41,979 nucleotides of DNA from DALYDK01 sp964477125 (GTDB lineage Bacteria > Patescibacteriota > Saccharimonadia > Saccharimonadales > CAIOMD01). Shown here piece by piece: positions 24,249 to 33,700 of this stretch. The stretch covers positions 1 through 41,979 of the forward strand of contig CAYZCZ010000005.1 of NCBI GenBank assembly GCA_964477125.1, read 5' to 3'. Both the position numbers and the translations under genes were made by a program. Positions within the stretch are counted from its first letter, which is position 1, and every line of letters begins with the position of its first letter. The notes beneath the pieces were generated by a model that was given only the letters and a program-made list of their open reading frames with translations, searched no databases and was not told the DNA's origin.

Positions 24249-25196
24249 ATGAAAAAAATTTATGCTCTATTATTAGTGGCAATTCCGCTACTTGGTTTTA
24301 CACTACCGGCTTATGCTGATAGTCCAGGCCAACTAGCAGGTGGCCCTGATTTGTATCAAGTCAGGAACGTAACCACTAACAGTGCTTATAGTTCAAGTGT
24401 ATCTGCTAACTGTAATGATGTTGTGAAGTACAGTGTTAAGCTTGCAAATAGTGAATTTGGTGAACTACAAAATGTGACGATAAAAGCTTCACTTGCTAAC
24501 GGTGGTATGACAGCATCTGCAGTTAATTCAGCTAATCAGAATACTAGCGTTTCTGGTAACGTTACGGTAAACCATACAAACGGAAACCTAAACTACATTG
24601 CCGGATCAACTAAAAACTATGATGTCAATGGTAACCTTATAAAAAACTTGCCTGACGGTGTAACTGCTGGTGGAGTTAATAAAGGTACTTTAAACGGTTC
24701 TACGAGAGAATTTGTGCAGTTCGAAGCAAAAGTTGTATGTGATGCCCCGCCTACACAGTCTTTGCAATGTACTGTTCTTAACCTAACTATTGTTGACCAA
24801 GAAAAGCGACAAGTACGTGCAAGCGTTACCGGCCAAGCTTTAAACGGTGCCACAATTAGCGGTTATAGTATCAACTTTGGCGACGGCACTACTGTTAACC
24901 AGCAGACCGCTGACCATACATATGCTAAAGACGGTAGCTACAATGTTGTTGGCTACGTAAGTGGAACTGTAAATGGCAATCCTACCACCGTAACAGGTGC
25001 TGGATGTGCTCAAACAGCTAACATAAATGTAACCCCACCGCCAAAACCACCAACACCTCCACCACCAACACCAGAAACTCCAGTAATTGGAAGTGTTATT
25101 CCAAACACTGGCGCAGAAGGTATCGTTGCGTTGGTAGCTGGTACAAGTGGCCTTGCAGCCGCCGGCCACCAGTTATTTATGCGACGACGTAAATAA
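24249..25196 (+). CDS. Cell-surface protein with PKD-like domain and IPNTG sortase-type anchor
   Basis: The 315-residue precursor has a signal peptide (MKKIYALLLVAIPLLGFTLP, cut after AYA), a DUF11-like N-terminal region (DVVKYSVKLANSEFGELQNVTI), a PKD-like domain (INFGDGTTVNQQTADHTYAKDGSYNV), and a proline-rich wall-spanning linker (about residues 259-276). The end is a classic anchor: IPNTG (about 285), a hydrophobic stretch and the RRRK tail. This is the layout of a sortase substrate fixed to peptidoglycan, with Ile in place of the usual Leu. AGGAGG lies 5 nt before the ATG. Base composition matches the host genome, unlike the gene before it. No sortase gene is in the window. A clear terminator follows. 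Confidence 0.9.
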   Translation: MKKIYALLLVAIPLLGFTLPAYADSPGQLAGGPDLYQVRNVTTNSAYSSSVSANCNDVVKYSVKLANSEFGELQNVTIKASLANGGMTASAVNSANQNTSVSGNVTVNHTNGNLNYIAGSTKNYDVNGNLIKNLPDGVTAGGVNKGTLNGSTREFVQFEAKVVCDAPPTQSLQCTVLNLTIVDQEKRQVRASVTGQALNGATISGYSINFGDGTTVNQQTADHTYAKDGSYNVVGYVSGTVNGNPTTVTGAGCAQTANINVTPPPKPPTPPPPTPETPVIGSVIPNTGAEGIVALVAGTSGLAAAGHQLFMRRRK

Positions 25197-25230
25197 GTAT
25201 CTTCAAAAATAAATATTTAACAACTTATTA

Positions 25231-25257
25231 ACCACCCCGTAAAAAGGGTGGTTTTTT
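25231..25257 (+). terminator. Intrinsic terminator after the surface-protein gene
   Basis: ACCACCC (25231-25237), a loop, GGGTGGT (25246-25252) and then a run of T. A standard Rho-independent terminator, closing the surface-protein unit before the gatC promoter. Confidence 0.9.
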
Positions 25258-25342
25258 GCTTAGCATACAAATAAATACAGCTATATAACTAAAATAATAA
25301 AAAAGCAACAAAAGACCCCAGTTAAACTTTAAATTTTTCGGG

Positions 25343-25348
25343 TATAAT
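25343..25348 (+). promoter_or_regulatory. -10 box of the gatC operon, start-proximal
   Basis: TATAAT ends 8 nt before the gatC ATG (25357). No Shine-Dalgarno can fit between, so the first gene of the operon is predicted to be leaderless. Confidence 0.6.
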
Positions 25349-25356
25349 AGCTAGTA

Positions 25357-25650
25357 ATGACCAAAATAACTGATGCGGACATCCGTAAGCTTGCTGTTTT
25401 AAGCCGGCTTAAACTAACTGATAAAGAAATTCCTAAATACAAACAGGAAATTTCATCTATTATGCAATATGTTGAGATTCTACAAGATGCCGACCTAACT
25501 GGCCTAGAACCAACCAGTCAAGTAACTGGCCTGCAAAATGTAATTCGTGAAGATGAACTTATAGATTACAAAGTTACACCTAAACAACTACTAAGGAACG
25601 CTCCGGCAACCCAAGAAGATCAGCTAAAAGTTAACAGGATGATAGGCTAA
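25357..25650 (+). CDS. gatC: Asp/Glu-tRNA amidotransferase subunit C
   Basis: GatC is the small stabilising subunit of the GatCAB complex, which converts Glu-tRNA(Gln) and/or Asp-tRNA(Asn) to the amide forms. The 97-residue protein has the family pattern ITDADIRKLAVLSRLKLTDKE, the helical EISSIMQYVEILQDADLTGLEP, and the C-terminal LLRNAPATQEDQLKVNRMI (usually NAP ... FxVPRV). It is first in the operon, 3 nt before gatA, matching the usual gatC-gatA-gatB order. Confidence 0.95.
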   Translation: MTKITDADIRKLAVLSRLKLTDKEIPKYKQEISSIMQYVEILQDADLTGLEPTSQVTGLQNVIREDELIDYKVTPKQLLRNAPATQEDQLKVNRMIG

Positions 25651-25653
25651 GTC

Positions 25654-27084
25654 ATGGCTATAAATACAGAGAACTGGGACAAGATTAAACAAATTGCTAG
25701 CGATGTGCAAAGTGGCAAAATTAGTGCACGAGCCCAAGTAGAAAAGTCTTTAAAAGTAATTGAACAAAATGGACAATACCACGCACTTTTAGCAATTTTG
25801 AAAGACACTGCTCTAAAAACTGCCGACGATATCGATGCCAAGGTTAAAAATGGCGAAAAAATTGGCCGTTTAGCAGGCGTACCATTTATTGCCAAAGATA
25901 ATTTCCTAAGCTTTGGCGCTCCAACTACAGCAGGTAGTAATATTCTTAATAATTTCGAAGCACCCTACCAAGCAACAGCCATAAACAAGCTTCAAGCCGA
26001 AGGTGCAATATTAGTAGCCAAAGCTAACCTAGATGCATTTGCTCATGGTTCTTCCACCGAAAACAGCGCTTTTGGTCCAACCCTTAACCCTCACGATATC
26101 ACTAAAGTACCTGGTGGAAGTAGCGGTGGTTCTGGCGCCGCAGTCGCCTTAAAAATGGTTCCGTTTGCCCTCGGTACAGACACGGGGGGCTCAATACGCC
26201 TACCAGCTAGCTACTGTGGTGTTGTTGGGCTTAAACCAACTTATGGGCTTGTATCGCGCTACGGAGTAGTGGCTATGGGTAGTTCAACAGATGTAATCGG
26301 CCCGCTAACTGCAAACGTTGAGGATGCAGGCTTAGTTCTAGATGTTATGAGTGGTAAAGACCAGTATGACTCAACCACCATAGAACGCTCAAAGGACAGC
26401 TATGCCAACCAAAAACCAGTCATTAAAGGCAAAAAAATTGGTGTTATCAAGGAATATTTTGGCGATGGATTAGACAAAGATGTTAAAAAATCTGTCGAAG
26501 AAGCAATTGCTAACTTCAAAAAAGCCGGTGCCGACGTATCTGAAGTTAGTCTGCCGTCACTTTCACTGGCGCTAGCTTGCTACTATATAGTTGTGCCAGC
26601 CGAAATAAGCAGTAATCTCAGCCGTTATGATGGTCAAAGATATGGCTTATCAGTTAAAACAGATAATTTGGAAGATTCTTATGGGCTAGCCCGCGAACAA
26701 GGTTTTGGTGCCGAAAATAAACGACGAATCATGATTGGTACCTATGTGCTTAGTAGTGGTTATTATGATGCCTATTACCGTAAAGCCCAAACAGTTCGCA
26801 CAAAATTAATTCAAGAATTTGCAAAAGCATTTAAAGAATATGATTTTCTTGTTGGGCCAACAGCACCGTCGACAGCATTTAAACTAGGCGCTAACAATAG
26901 CGACCCCCTACAAATGTATTTAGCCGATATCATGACTGTTGCCGTTAATCTGGCAGGTATACCAGCCATTAGCATCCCGACAGATACTGCTAATAATATG
27001 CCAGTTGGTTTGCAAATTATGGCCCCACAGCATCACGATGGACAGCTATTATCAATTGCTAGAGCTTACGAGGAATTAAAATGA
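25654..27084 (+). CDS. gatA: Asp/Glu-tRNA amidotransferase subunit A (amidase)
   Basis: GatA releases ammonia from glutamine for the amidotransferase reaction. The 476-residue protein carries the amidase signature with its Ser-cisSer-Lys triad: the lysine in FIAKDNFLS, the glycine/serine loop GGSSGGSGAAVALKM and the nucleophile loop DTGGSIRLPASYCG. Later landmarks are VGLKPTYGLVSRYGV and IMIGTYVLSSGYYDAYY, and the C-terminal GIPAISIPT. Length is normal (about 480). The stop TGA overlaps the ATG of the next gene (ATGA), which also shows that TGA is a stop codon here. It works with GatB, separated from it here by one extra gene. Confidence 0.97.
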   Translation: MAINTENWDKIKQIASDVQSGKISARAQVEKSLKVIEQNGQYHALLAILKDTALKTADDIDAKVKNGEKIGRLAGVPFIAKDNFLSFGAPTTAGSNILNNFEAPYQATAINKLQAEGAILVAKANLDAFAHGSSTENSAFGPTLNPHDITKVPGGSSGGSGAAVALKMVPFALGTDTGGSIRLPASYCGVVGLKPTYGLVSRYGVVAMGSSTDVIGPLTANVEDAGLVLDVMSGKDQYDSTTIERSKDSYANQKPVIKGKKIGVIKEYFGDGLDKDVKKSVEEAIANFKKAGADVSEVSLPSLSLALACYYIVVPAEISSNLSRYDGQRYGLSVKTDNLEDSYGLAREQGFGAENKRRIMIGTYVLSSGYYDAYYRKAQTVRTKLIQEFAKAFKEYDFLVGPTAPSTAFKLGANNSDPLQMYLADIMTVAVNLAGIPAISIPTDTANNMPVGLQIMAPQHHDGQLLSIARAYEELK

Positions 27085-27488
27085 ACATAACAGCCCTAAT
27101 TATAATTATTGTTTTCGCCGTAGTCGTTCTTGTGGCTATTAACCTAGGCGCCAAAACTGTTCCAAAGGGAATAGATAAGCAATATTTTGTTCAGGAATGG
27201 CAAGATATAACCGTCATGTATAAAGACGAAAAAACTAGGGCAATGAGCATAGTCCACGCTGATAAACTGCTTGATGAGTCATTAAAATGTTTGGCTTACA
27301 AAGGCTCAACAATGAGTGAACGGCTAATATCAGCAAAAGCAAAGCTAAAGCACCGCGATGAAATATGGAAAGCTCATAAATTACGCAATAAAATAGTTCA
27401 TGAACCAAAGTTCAAGCTAAAAGAAGAACAAGCTAAAGAAGCGCTTAAGGGCTATTATCATACATTTAAAGATTTGGGTGTTTGGTAA
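27081..27488 (+). CDS. Membrane-anchored HEPN-like protein inside the gat operon
   Basis: I do not recognise a specific family. The 135-residue protein has one N-terminal TM helix (about residues 4-22, ITALIIIIVFAVVVLVAI) and a helical cytoplasmic domain. Near its end lies RNKIVHE, which fits the Rx4H motif of HEPN domains, many of which are RNases or helical partners of nucleotidyltransferases (family knowledge). A basic helix (SERLISAKAKLKHRDEIW) precedes the motif. The start overlaps the gatA stop (ATGA) and the stop overlaps the gatB start (TAATG), so it is translated with both. Location in a tRNA-amidation operon suggests an RNA-related or housekeeping role, but this is inference. No second antitoxin-like partner is adjacent. 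Confidence 0.85.
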   Translation: MNITALIIIIVFAVVVLVAINLGAKTVPKGIDKQYFVQEWQDITVMYKDEKTRAMSIVHADKLLDESLKCLAYKGSTMSERLISAKAKLKHRDEIWKAHKLRNKIVHEPKFKLKEEQAKEALKGYYHTFKDLGVW

Positions 27489-28951
27489 TGAGCATTGATA
27501 AATATCTAGTTAAAGGGAAATACTACCCAACAATTGGTATTGAGTGCCATGTTCAACTAAAAACTAAGACCAAGCTTTTCTCTGGCGTTGCAAACGATGC
27601 CCGTGGCGCAGAGCCAAACACATTAATTTCGCCAATATGTTTGGGCTTACCAGGAACTTTGCCAGTTTTAAATGGTATGGCAGTTGATTTAGCGATTAAA
27701 GCTGGTTTAGCACTTAGAGCAGAAATTGCCGAAATAAGCCATTTCGACCGTAAACATTATTTTTACCCCGATTTACCCAAGGGTTATCAAATTACACAAT
27801 TCGAACGACCAGTTGTTGGTAAGGGCGTAGTAGAAGCGCCTATGGGCGACGGTACCTATGTAACAGTAGGCATTACAAGGGCACATTTAGAAGAAGATGC
27901 TGGTAAAAGTAGCCACCCAGAAGGCAAAGACTATAGCTTAGTAGACCTTAATCGTGCCGGTACACCACTACTAGAAATTGTATCTGAGCCAGATATTCAT
28001 AGCTCAGCCGAAGCACGGGCCTATGCTCATGAACTATACCTACTTATGAAATACGCCGATGTGTCAGAGGCAGATTTGTACCATGGTAATATGCGTTTTG
28101 ACGTAAACGTTAGTGTTAGTGCCGATCCTAATGAGCTCGGAACTCGTAGCGAAACTAAGAATTTGAATAGTTTTAAATCAGTCGAAAAATCAGTCGAATA
28201 CGAGATAAAACGCCAAATTGAATTGCTAGAAAAGGGTAAACCAATCGTGCAAGAAACACGTGGCTGGGACGATGCCAAACAAAAAACATTCAGCCAGCGT
28301 AGCAAAGAAGATGCCCACGACTACCGCTATTTCCCAGACCCAGATTTGCCACCAATAACTATTGAAAAGACAGTAGTAGTTACTGCTTCAGAAAATATGC
28401 CTTTGCTTCCTAGCGCACTTCGTAATCATTTTGCCGAACTCGGCTTAAACCTTGCTCAAATAGACACTATTGTCGAGGAACCTGAAATAGCCGATATATT
28501 ACGGTTAGTGCTGGATGAGCACGATAATAAAACTGCCAAAACCATAGCTAACTGGCTAACTGGCGAACTGCAAAGGGCTTTAACGGGTTCTGAAATAACT
28601 CTTTCCCAAATCTCTACTAGCGTGCCTCATATGGTTAAACTTTCGTCTATGCTAGACGAAGCAAAACTAAGCTCAACTTCTGCTAAAGAAGTTCTTCTGG
28701 AATCAATAATTACTAATAGCGACCCAGAAAAAATAGCCTCCGACAAAAATTTACTTCAGGTATCCGATGAAGGCGAACTGGCTATGATTGTTGAACAGGT
28801 TTTGTCTGAAAATGAAAAAGCCGCAACAGACGTAAGAAACGGTGAAATGAAAGCAATTGGCTTTTTAGTAGGCCAAGTTATGAAAGCAAGCGCTGGGCGT
28901 GCTAATCCTGCCAAAGTACAACAGCTCATCAAAAAACAGTTAGGAGCGTAA
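27488..28951 (+). CDS. gatB: Asp/Glu-tRNA amidotransferase subunit B
   Basis: GatB binds the misacylated tRNA and activates the side chain with ATP before amidation. I start at ATG 27488, which overlaps the preceding stop (TAATG); a TTG two codons earlier is less likely. The 487-residue protein has the catalytic cradle TIGIECHVQLKTKTKLFSG, HYFYPDLPKGYQITQFE, the EDAGKSSH strand, RNA-site segment ETKNLNSFKSVEKSVEYE, HDYRYFPDPDLPP, and the C-terminal helical and YqeY-like tail (GFLVGQVMKASAGRANPAKVQQLIKKQL). Length is typical. The last 48 bp are repeated after the false gap that follows; the gene itself is complete. Confidence 0.97.
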   Translation: MSIDKYLVKGKYYPTIGIECHVQLKTKTKLFSGVANDARGAEPNTLISPICLGLPGTLPVLNGMAVDLAIKAGLALRAEIAEISHFDRKHYFYPDLPKGYQITQFERPVVGKGVVEAPMGDGTYVTVGITRAHLEEDAGKSSHPEGKDYSLVDLNRAGTPLLEIVSEPDIHSSAEARAYAHELYLLMKYADVSEADLYHGNMRFDVNVSVSADPNELGTRSETKNLNSFKSVEKSVEYEIKRQIELLEKGKPIVQETRGWDDAKQKTFSQRSKEDAHDYRYFPDPDLPPITIEKTVVVTASENMPLLPSALRNHFAELGLNLAQIDTIVEEPEIADILRLVLDEHDNKTAKTIANWLTGELQRALTGSEITLSQISTSVPHMVKLSSMLDEAKLSSTSAKEVLLESIITNSDPEKIASDKNLLQVSDEGELAMIVEQVLSENEKAATDVRNGEMKAIGFLVGQVMKASAGRANPAKVQQLIKKQLGA

Positions 28952-29113
28952 AGTGCCANNNNNNNNNNNNNNNNNNNNNNNNNNNNNNNNNNNNNNNNNN
29001 NNNNNNNNNNNNNNNNNNNNNNNNNNNNNNNNNNNNNNNNNNNNNNNNNNNNNNNNNNAATCCTGCCAAAGTACAACAGCTCATCAAAAAACAGTTAGGA
29101 GCGTAAAGTGCCA
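28904..29113. repeat. 55-bp duplicated contig ends around a false gap
   Basis: Bases 28904-28958 equal 29059-29113, with 100 Ns (28959-29058) between. Collapsing them places the galU-type GTG start 1 nt after the gatB stop, an ordinary operon junction. It is an assembly artefact. Confidence 0.95.
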
Positions 29114-30010
29114 GCCACTAAATCAAAAAATATGAAAAAGCCAACTAAGGCTATTATTGCAGCCGCTGGTTTAGGTACTAGGTTCTTGCCTCAAACCAAA
29201 GCCATGCCTAAGGAAATGTTACCAATAATAGATAAACCAGTAATTCAAATTATTGTCGAGCAATTAGTAGCAAGTGGAGTAACCGAAATTATTATTGTTA
29301 CTGGTAGTACAAAAAGGGCAATTGAAGATCATTTCGACCGTAGTGACGAACTAGAAAATGAACTTAGAAATAAAGGCAAAATTGAACTAGCAAACCAAAT
29401 ACGTGACATTGCCGAGATGGCTAACTTTATTTACGTTAGGCAAAAGGGGCTTCCTAAGGGAAACGCTCGACCATTAATAAACGCTTCACATTTATTAGAC
29501 GACGACGAACCATTTTTTATGTTTTTTGCCGATGATTTTTTCCGTAGCAAGGTACCACACGCCAAACAACTTCTAAAAGTTTATGAAAAAACAGGCCAAA
29601 GTGTCATATCCCTTATAGAAGTTGAGGAAAAAGACACTAGTAAATATGGCATTGCTGATATTGCCGAGGATGAAGGTGATGGAGCATTCAAAATTAAAAA
29701 ATTAGTTGAAAAACCAGGCACTAAAAATGCCCCATCAAATTTTGCTGCCGTTAGTGGCTATTTATTAACCCCTGATATTTTACCTATTGTTACTAAACAA
29801 AAAGTTGGTCATGGTGGGGAAATAGTACTTGCCGATAGTATAAACGAGCTAGCTAAACAGGGTAAGGTTTATGGAAAATTCATAGAGGGTATTTACCACG
29901 ATGCCGGCGATAAGGCCCGTTATTTGCAAGCGGTTGTTGACCATGCCCTAGCAGATAAAGAACTTAAAGATGAATTCAGGGAATATTTAGAGGCTAGACT
30001 AAAATACTAA
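29108..30010 (+). CDS. galU: UTP-glucose-1-phosphate uridylyltransferase
   Basis: The enzyme makes UDP-glucose from UTP and glucose-1-phosphate, feeding glycolipid, teichoic-acid or capsule synthesis. The 300-residue protein has the nucleotide-binding IIAAAGLGTRFLPQTKAMPKEMLP, the FMFFADDFF metal region (usually LPDD), KYGIADI, a KPGTKNAPSNFAAVSGYLL segment and the catalytic GGEIVLADSI. I use the GTG at 29108, with AGGAG 7 nt upstream; a later ATG (29138) would remove only 10 residues. After removal of the false gap it follows gatB by 1 nt. Length and motifs match GalU rather than RmlA. Confidence 0.93.
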   Translation: MPATKSKNMKKPTKAIIAAAGLGTRFLPQTKAMPKEMLPIIDKPVIQIIVEQLVASGVTEIIIVTGSTKRAIEDHFDRSDELENELRNKGKIELANQIRDIAEMANFIYVRQKGLPKGNARPLINASHLLDDDEPFFMFFADDFFRSKVPHAKQLLKVYEKTGQSVISLIEVEEKDTSKYGIADIAEDEGDGAFKIKKLVEKPGTKNAPSNFAAVSGYLLTPDILPIVTKQKVGHGGEIVLADSINELAKQGKVYGKFIEGIYHDAGDKARYLQAVVDHALADKELKDEFREYLEARLKY

Positions 30011-30012
30011 AG

Positions 30013-30030
30013 TATGTTATTATAAGCATA
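30013..30030 (+). promoter_or_regulatory. Recurrent motif, copy 3 (2-nt shorter)
   Basis: TATGTTATTATAAGCATA matches the copies at 13494 and 18461 apart from two missing bases, and its final A is the A of the next ATG (30030). It includes a TATTAT box (30018-30023) only 6 nt from that ATG. Confidence 0.45.
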
Positions 30031-30260
30031 TGGACGCATTTGAAATTTTAGTAGTTATATTATCAGTTACATTGGCTATATTCTTAGTAACCGCAATTGT
30101 ACTTACAATTGCATTAATTAAGTTTATGCAAAAAGTAGACCGTATTACCGACCAAGTTGAAACAACCACCCAAAATATTGCTGAAGCTAGCAATACAATG
30201 AAGCAATTTGCCGGTCCAGCCGCAATTGTCCAGATGGTTGCTAAGTTAATTAGACGTTAA
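30030..30260 (+). CDS. Small membrane protein, DUF948-like
   Basis: The 76-residue protein is a single long N-terminal TM helix (about residues 6-31, ILVVILSVTLAIFLVTAIVL) followed by an amphipathic helical segment (VDRITDQVETTTQNIAEASNTMKQF) of possible coiled-coil character and a short basic end (KLIRR). This resembles the short DUF948-type envelope-stress proteins that occur with YtxH-like proteins in Firmicutes, and indeed a YtxH-like gene follows after 19 nt. The function of the pair is not established. It starts 19 nt after galU but has its own motif upstream, so it may be separately transcribed. Confidence 0.8.
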   Translation: MDAFEILVVILSVTLAIFLVTAIVLTIALIKFMQKVDRITDQVETTTQNIAEASNTMKQFAGPAAIVQMVAKLIRR

Positions 30261-30279
30261 TTAAGTAAAGGAGAATATC

Positions 30280-30687
30280 ATGGGAAGTAAACAACAAGCA
30301 AAGAATGTAGCTATAGCAGGAATGCTAGGTGTAGTAGTTGGTTTAGCAATTGGTATTTTGGCTGCCCCAAAAAGTGGCAAAGAAACACGCCAAGATATAA
30401 AAGATGCTACCGGCAAATTTAAAGAAGAACTATTTAAGCGATATGGTGACGTGCAAACAAGCTTATCAGAAACAATCGATGAAGCTATGGGCCGAATAAA
30501 CGATTTTAGAGGTAGCGCGCAAGAAAGCCTTGAGTCTCTAATTGACCAAGCTAAAAATGCTGAATACAAAGCTAAAGATGTTTACCGGGCAGTTCGCCAC
30601 GGCGAAGCAGACGATAAGCACCTTGATAAAGCTATTGACCAAGCCAATAAAGCTAAAGAAAATTTGTCTAAATACCTAAATAAATAA
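30280..30687 (+). CDS. YtxH-like envelope protein
   Basis: The 135-residue protein has a short N-terminal glycine-rich TM helix (about residues 9-28, VAIAGMLGVVVGLAIGILAAP) ending in the family signature APKSGKETRQ, then about 100 residues of charged helix (EELFKRYGDVQTSLSETIDEAM, AKNAEYKAKDVYRAVRHGEA) likely to form a coiled coil. YtxH proteins are general-stress or envelope proteins without a defined biochemical role. AAAGGAGA precedes the ATG. It closes the unit with the DUF948-like gene and is followed by a clear terminator. Confidence 0.88.
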   Translation: MGSKQQAKNVAIAGMLGVVVGLAIGILAAPKSGKETRQDIKDATGKFKEELFKRYGDVQTSLSETIDEAMGRINDFRGSAQESLESLIDQAKNAEYKAKDVYRAVRHGEADDKHLDKAIDQANKAKENLSKYLNK

Positions 30688-30704
30688 GTATTAGTAAATT
30701 TTTT

Positions 30705-30734
30705 AAAAAACCGCCCATAAAAAGGCGGTTTTTT
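30705..30734. terminator. Intrinsic terminator, probably bidirectional
   Basis: AAAAAACCGCC (30705-30715) pairs with GGCGGTTTTTT (30724-30734) around an 8-nt loop, giving a T-run on both strands. It separates the YtxH unit from the dnaE promoter. Confidence 0.9.
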
Positions 30735-30748
30735 ATATGTAAAACGGC

Positions 30749-30754
30749 TATAAT
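30749..30754 (+). promoter_or_regulatory. -10 box of dnaE
   Basis: TATAAT lies 31 nt before the dnaE GTG (30786), leaving room for a leader with GAGGGG. In contrast to the start-proximal boxes, this is an ordinary leadered promoter; the -35 region is poor because it lies in the terminator stem. Confidence 0.55.
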
Positions 30755-30785
30755 AAGTACAAAGTAAATAATAAGAGGGGAACTA

Positions 30786-33700
30786 GTGTCTTCGAAAACT
30801 AGTAATTTATTGTCGTCGTCATTTGTTCACTTGCATAACCATACGCAGTACAGCTTGCTTGATGGCCTAACCAAAATTGGTCCACTAATCGAGTTTACAA
30901 AAAAAAATGGCATGGAAGCTGTATCTATGACAGATCATGGTACGTTATCTGGCACTATAGAATTCTACAAAGAGGCAAAAGCCAAAGGTGTAAAACCAAT
31001 TATTGGCATAGAATCCTATGTTGCAACCCGTAAACATACCGATAAAGATCCATCTAAAGACAAAAATCGATACCATTTAATTATTTTGGCCATGAACAAT
31101 ACCGGCTATCAAAATTTAATGAGGCTCTCGACAATAGCAAATCTAGAAGGCTTTTATTATTTCCCGCGTATAGATCATGACTTACTCGAAAAATACAATG
31201 AAGGCTTAATTGTACTAAGTGCCTGTATGGGTGGGGAAATTGGCAATGCCCTAAAAGACAATAACGTTAAAAAAGCTGAAGAAGTGGCTAAATGGTATAA
31301 AAAAGTATTTGGTGACCGATATTACTTAGAAGTTCAAGATCACGGCCACCCCGATAACCCACTACATAGTAGTGAGCAACAAAAAATAAACGAGCAAGTT
31401 TTAACCCTTGGCAAAAAGCTTGATATTCCGGTAGTTGTTACCTGTGATGCCCACTATTTAATGCACGAAGATCAAGATGCCCACGAAATATTACTTTGCG
31501 TTGGGACAGGCTCGTTTTTAAGTGATGAAAAACGCATGTCGTTAAAGGAGTACCCATTACATGTTGAAGACCCACAAGAAATTATTAAAAGATGGGGCTC
31601 TGACCACCCAGAATTAATAACCAATACTAAAAAAATTGCCGACAGGATTGATGTTGAAATTGAACTGGGTAAAATACTCATCCCAAAGTTTCCTGTGCCA
31701 AAAGGTGAAACTGAAAAAACTTATTTAAATAAGCTGGTGTACCACGGTCTTCAAAAAGCATACACTGCCAATAGCGAAGAACTTTCTGTTGAAGAAATTA
31801 AGAAAATATTGCCAGATAATGTCCGCGATAGGGCAAAATTTGAATTAGAAATTATCGATTCTATGGGTTTCAATGGCTACTTCTTAATTATTTGGGACTT
31901 TATGAAATGGGGTAAAGATCAAGGTATATTTTTTGGCCCAGGTCGTGGTTCCGCAGCGGGTTCGATAATTGCTTATTCGCTACGAATTACGGAGTTAGAT
32001 CCATTAAGGTACGACTTACTTTTTGAACGATTTTTGAACCCAGATCGTATAAGCATGCCCGATATTGACATTGACATTCAGGATACTAGACGTGATGAAG
32101 TAATCCAGTATTGTGTAGAAAAGTATGGCACTAACAGGGTTGCCAATATTGTTACTTTTGGGCGTATGGCAGCAAGGGCTGCGGTCCGCGATGTTGCTAG
32201 GGTGTTGCAAATGCCATATTCCGAGGCCGATAGAATTGCAAAGTTAATTCCTCCGCCAATCCAAGGAAGGCAAACACCGCTTGAAAAGTCTTTAGTAGAA
32301 AATGCCGATTTAAAAAAAGAATACGAAAGTAGCGCTGACGCAAAACAGGTATTTGATATGGCTGTACGGCTAGAGGGAACAATAAGAAGCCATGGTGTTC
32401 ACGCCGCGGGAGTAGTTATAGCACCAGATGAAATAGTTAAGTTTGTGCCACTAGAAATGGCTCAAAAAGGTGTAGTTTCTACCCAATATCCTATGGGCCC
32501 AATAGAAGACCTTGGGCTATTGAAAATGGACTTTTTGGGCTTATCTAACCTAACTATTATTAAAAATGCCTTAAGGGTAGTGAAGCGAGTTTATGGCGTT
32601 GACCTAGATATTGGGACTTTGCCGTTAGATGATAAAGTTACGTATGAACTATTGGGAAGGGGCGATACAACAGGGGTATTCCAATTAGAATCGGCAGGTA
32701 TGAAGCGCTATTTAAAAGAGCTACAACCATCTGAATTTGAGGATATTGTGGCCATGGTTGCACTTTATCGGCCAGGCCCTATGCAGTTCATTGACGATTT
32801 TATTGCACGTAAACATGGTCGTAAAGAAATTGAATATTTGCATCCTAAAATGGAAAATGCCCTAAAAAGTACCTATGGTGTGCTAGTTTACCAAGAACAG
32901 TTTATGCAGATATCTAAAGACCTAGCCAACTTTACGGGTGGCCAGGCCGACACACTTCGAAAAGCTGTTGGTAAGAAAAATATGGACCTTATGAAAAAGG
33001 TTAAACCAGAGTTTGTGAATGGTGCAATAGAAAATAGTGGCGCCGATAAAGAGCTGATGGAGCAATTTTGGGATCAGCTTGAAGAATTTGCTAACTACTG
33101 TTTCAACAAAAGCCACGCCGCCTGCTATGCACTTGTTGCCTATTGGACTGCTTATCTAAAGACTCATTTTCCGGCTGCATTTATGGCTGCCTTAATGACA
33201 AGTGATTACGATGACATTGATAGGTTAGCAATTGAAATATCGGAATGTACACATATGGGGCTTAAAGTTTTAGCACCAGACGTGAACCAATCATTTCACG
33301 AATTTGCTGTTGTACCACATGGTAAAGATGAGGTTCCACAAATACGGTTTGGCTTAGATGCAATAAAAAATGTTGGCCATGGTGGTGCGGCCGAGATAAT
33401 TAGGGTCCGGGATGAGGGCGGTGAGTTTACCAGCTTGGTAGATTTCATAACTAGGGTTAACGGCCGGCTAGTTAACCGAAAAGTTTGGGAAAGCTTGATA
33501 AAAAGTGGAGCCATGGATAGGTTTGGTGACAGGGGTGCAATGCTTGAAAACATTGATATTATACTGGCTACCGGCGCCAAGCTTAACAAGGATTCTGTGG
33601 CAGGGCAAACAGACCTTTTTGGTACGGATGCTTCAATAGAGCTTCCGAAATTAGAAATAACTATTCCAGAAAAATCGTTTACCTATGGTGAACATGAATA

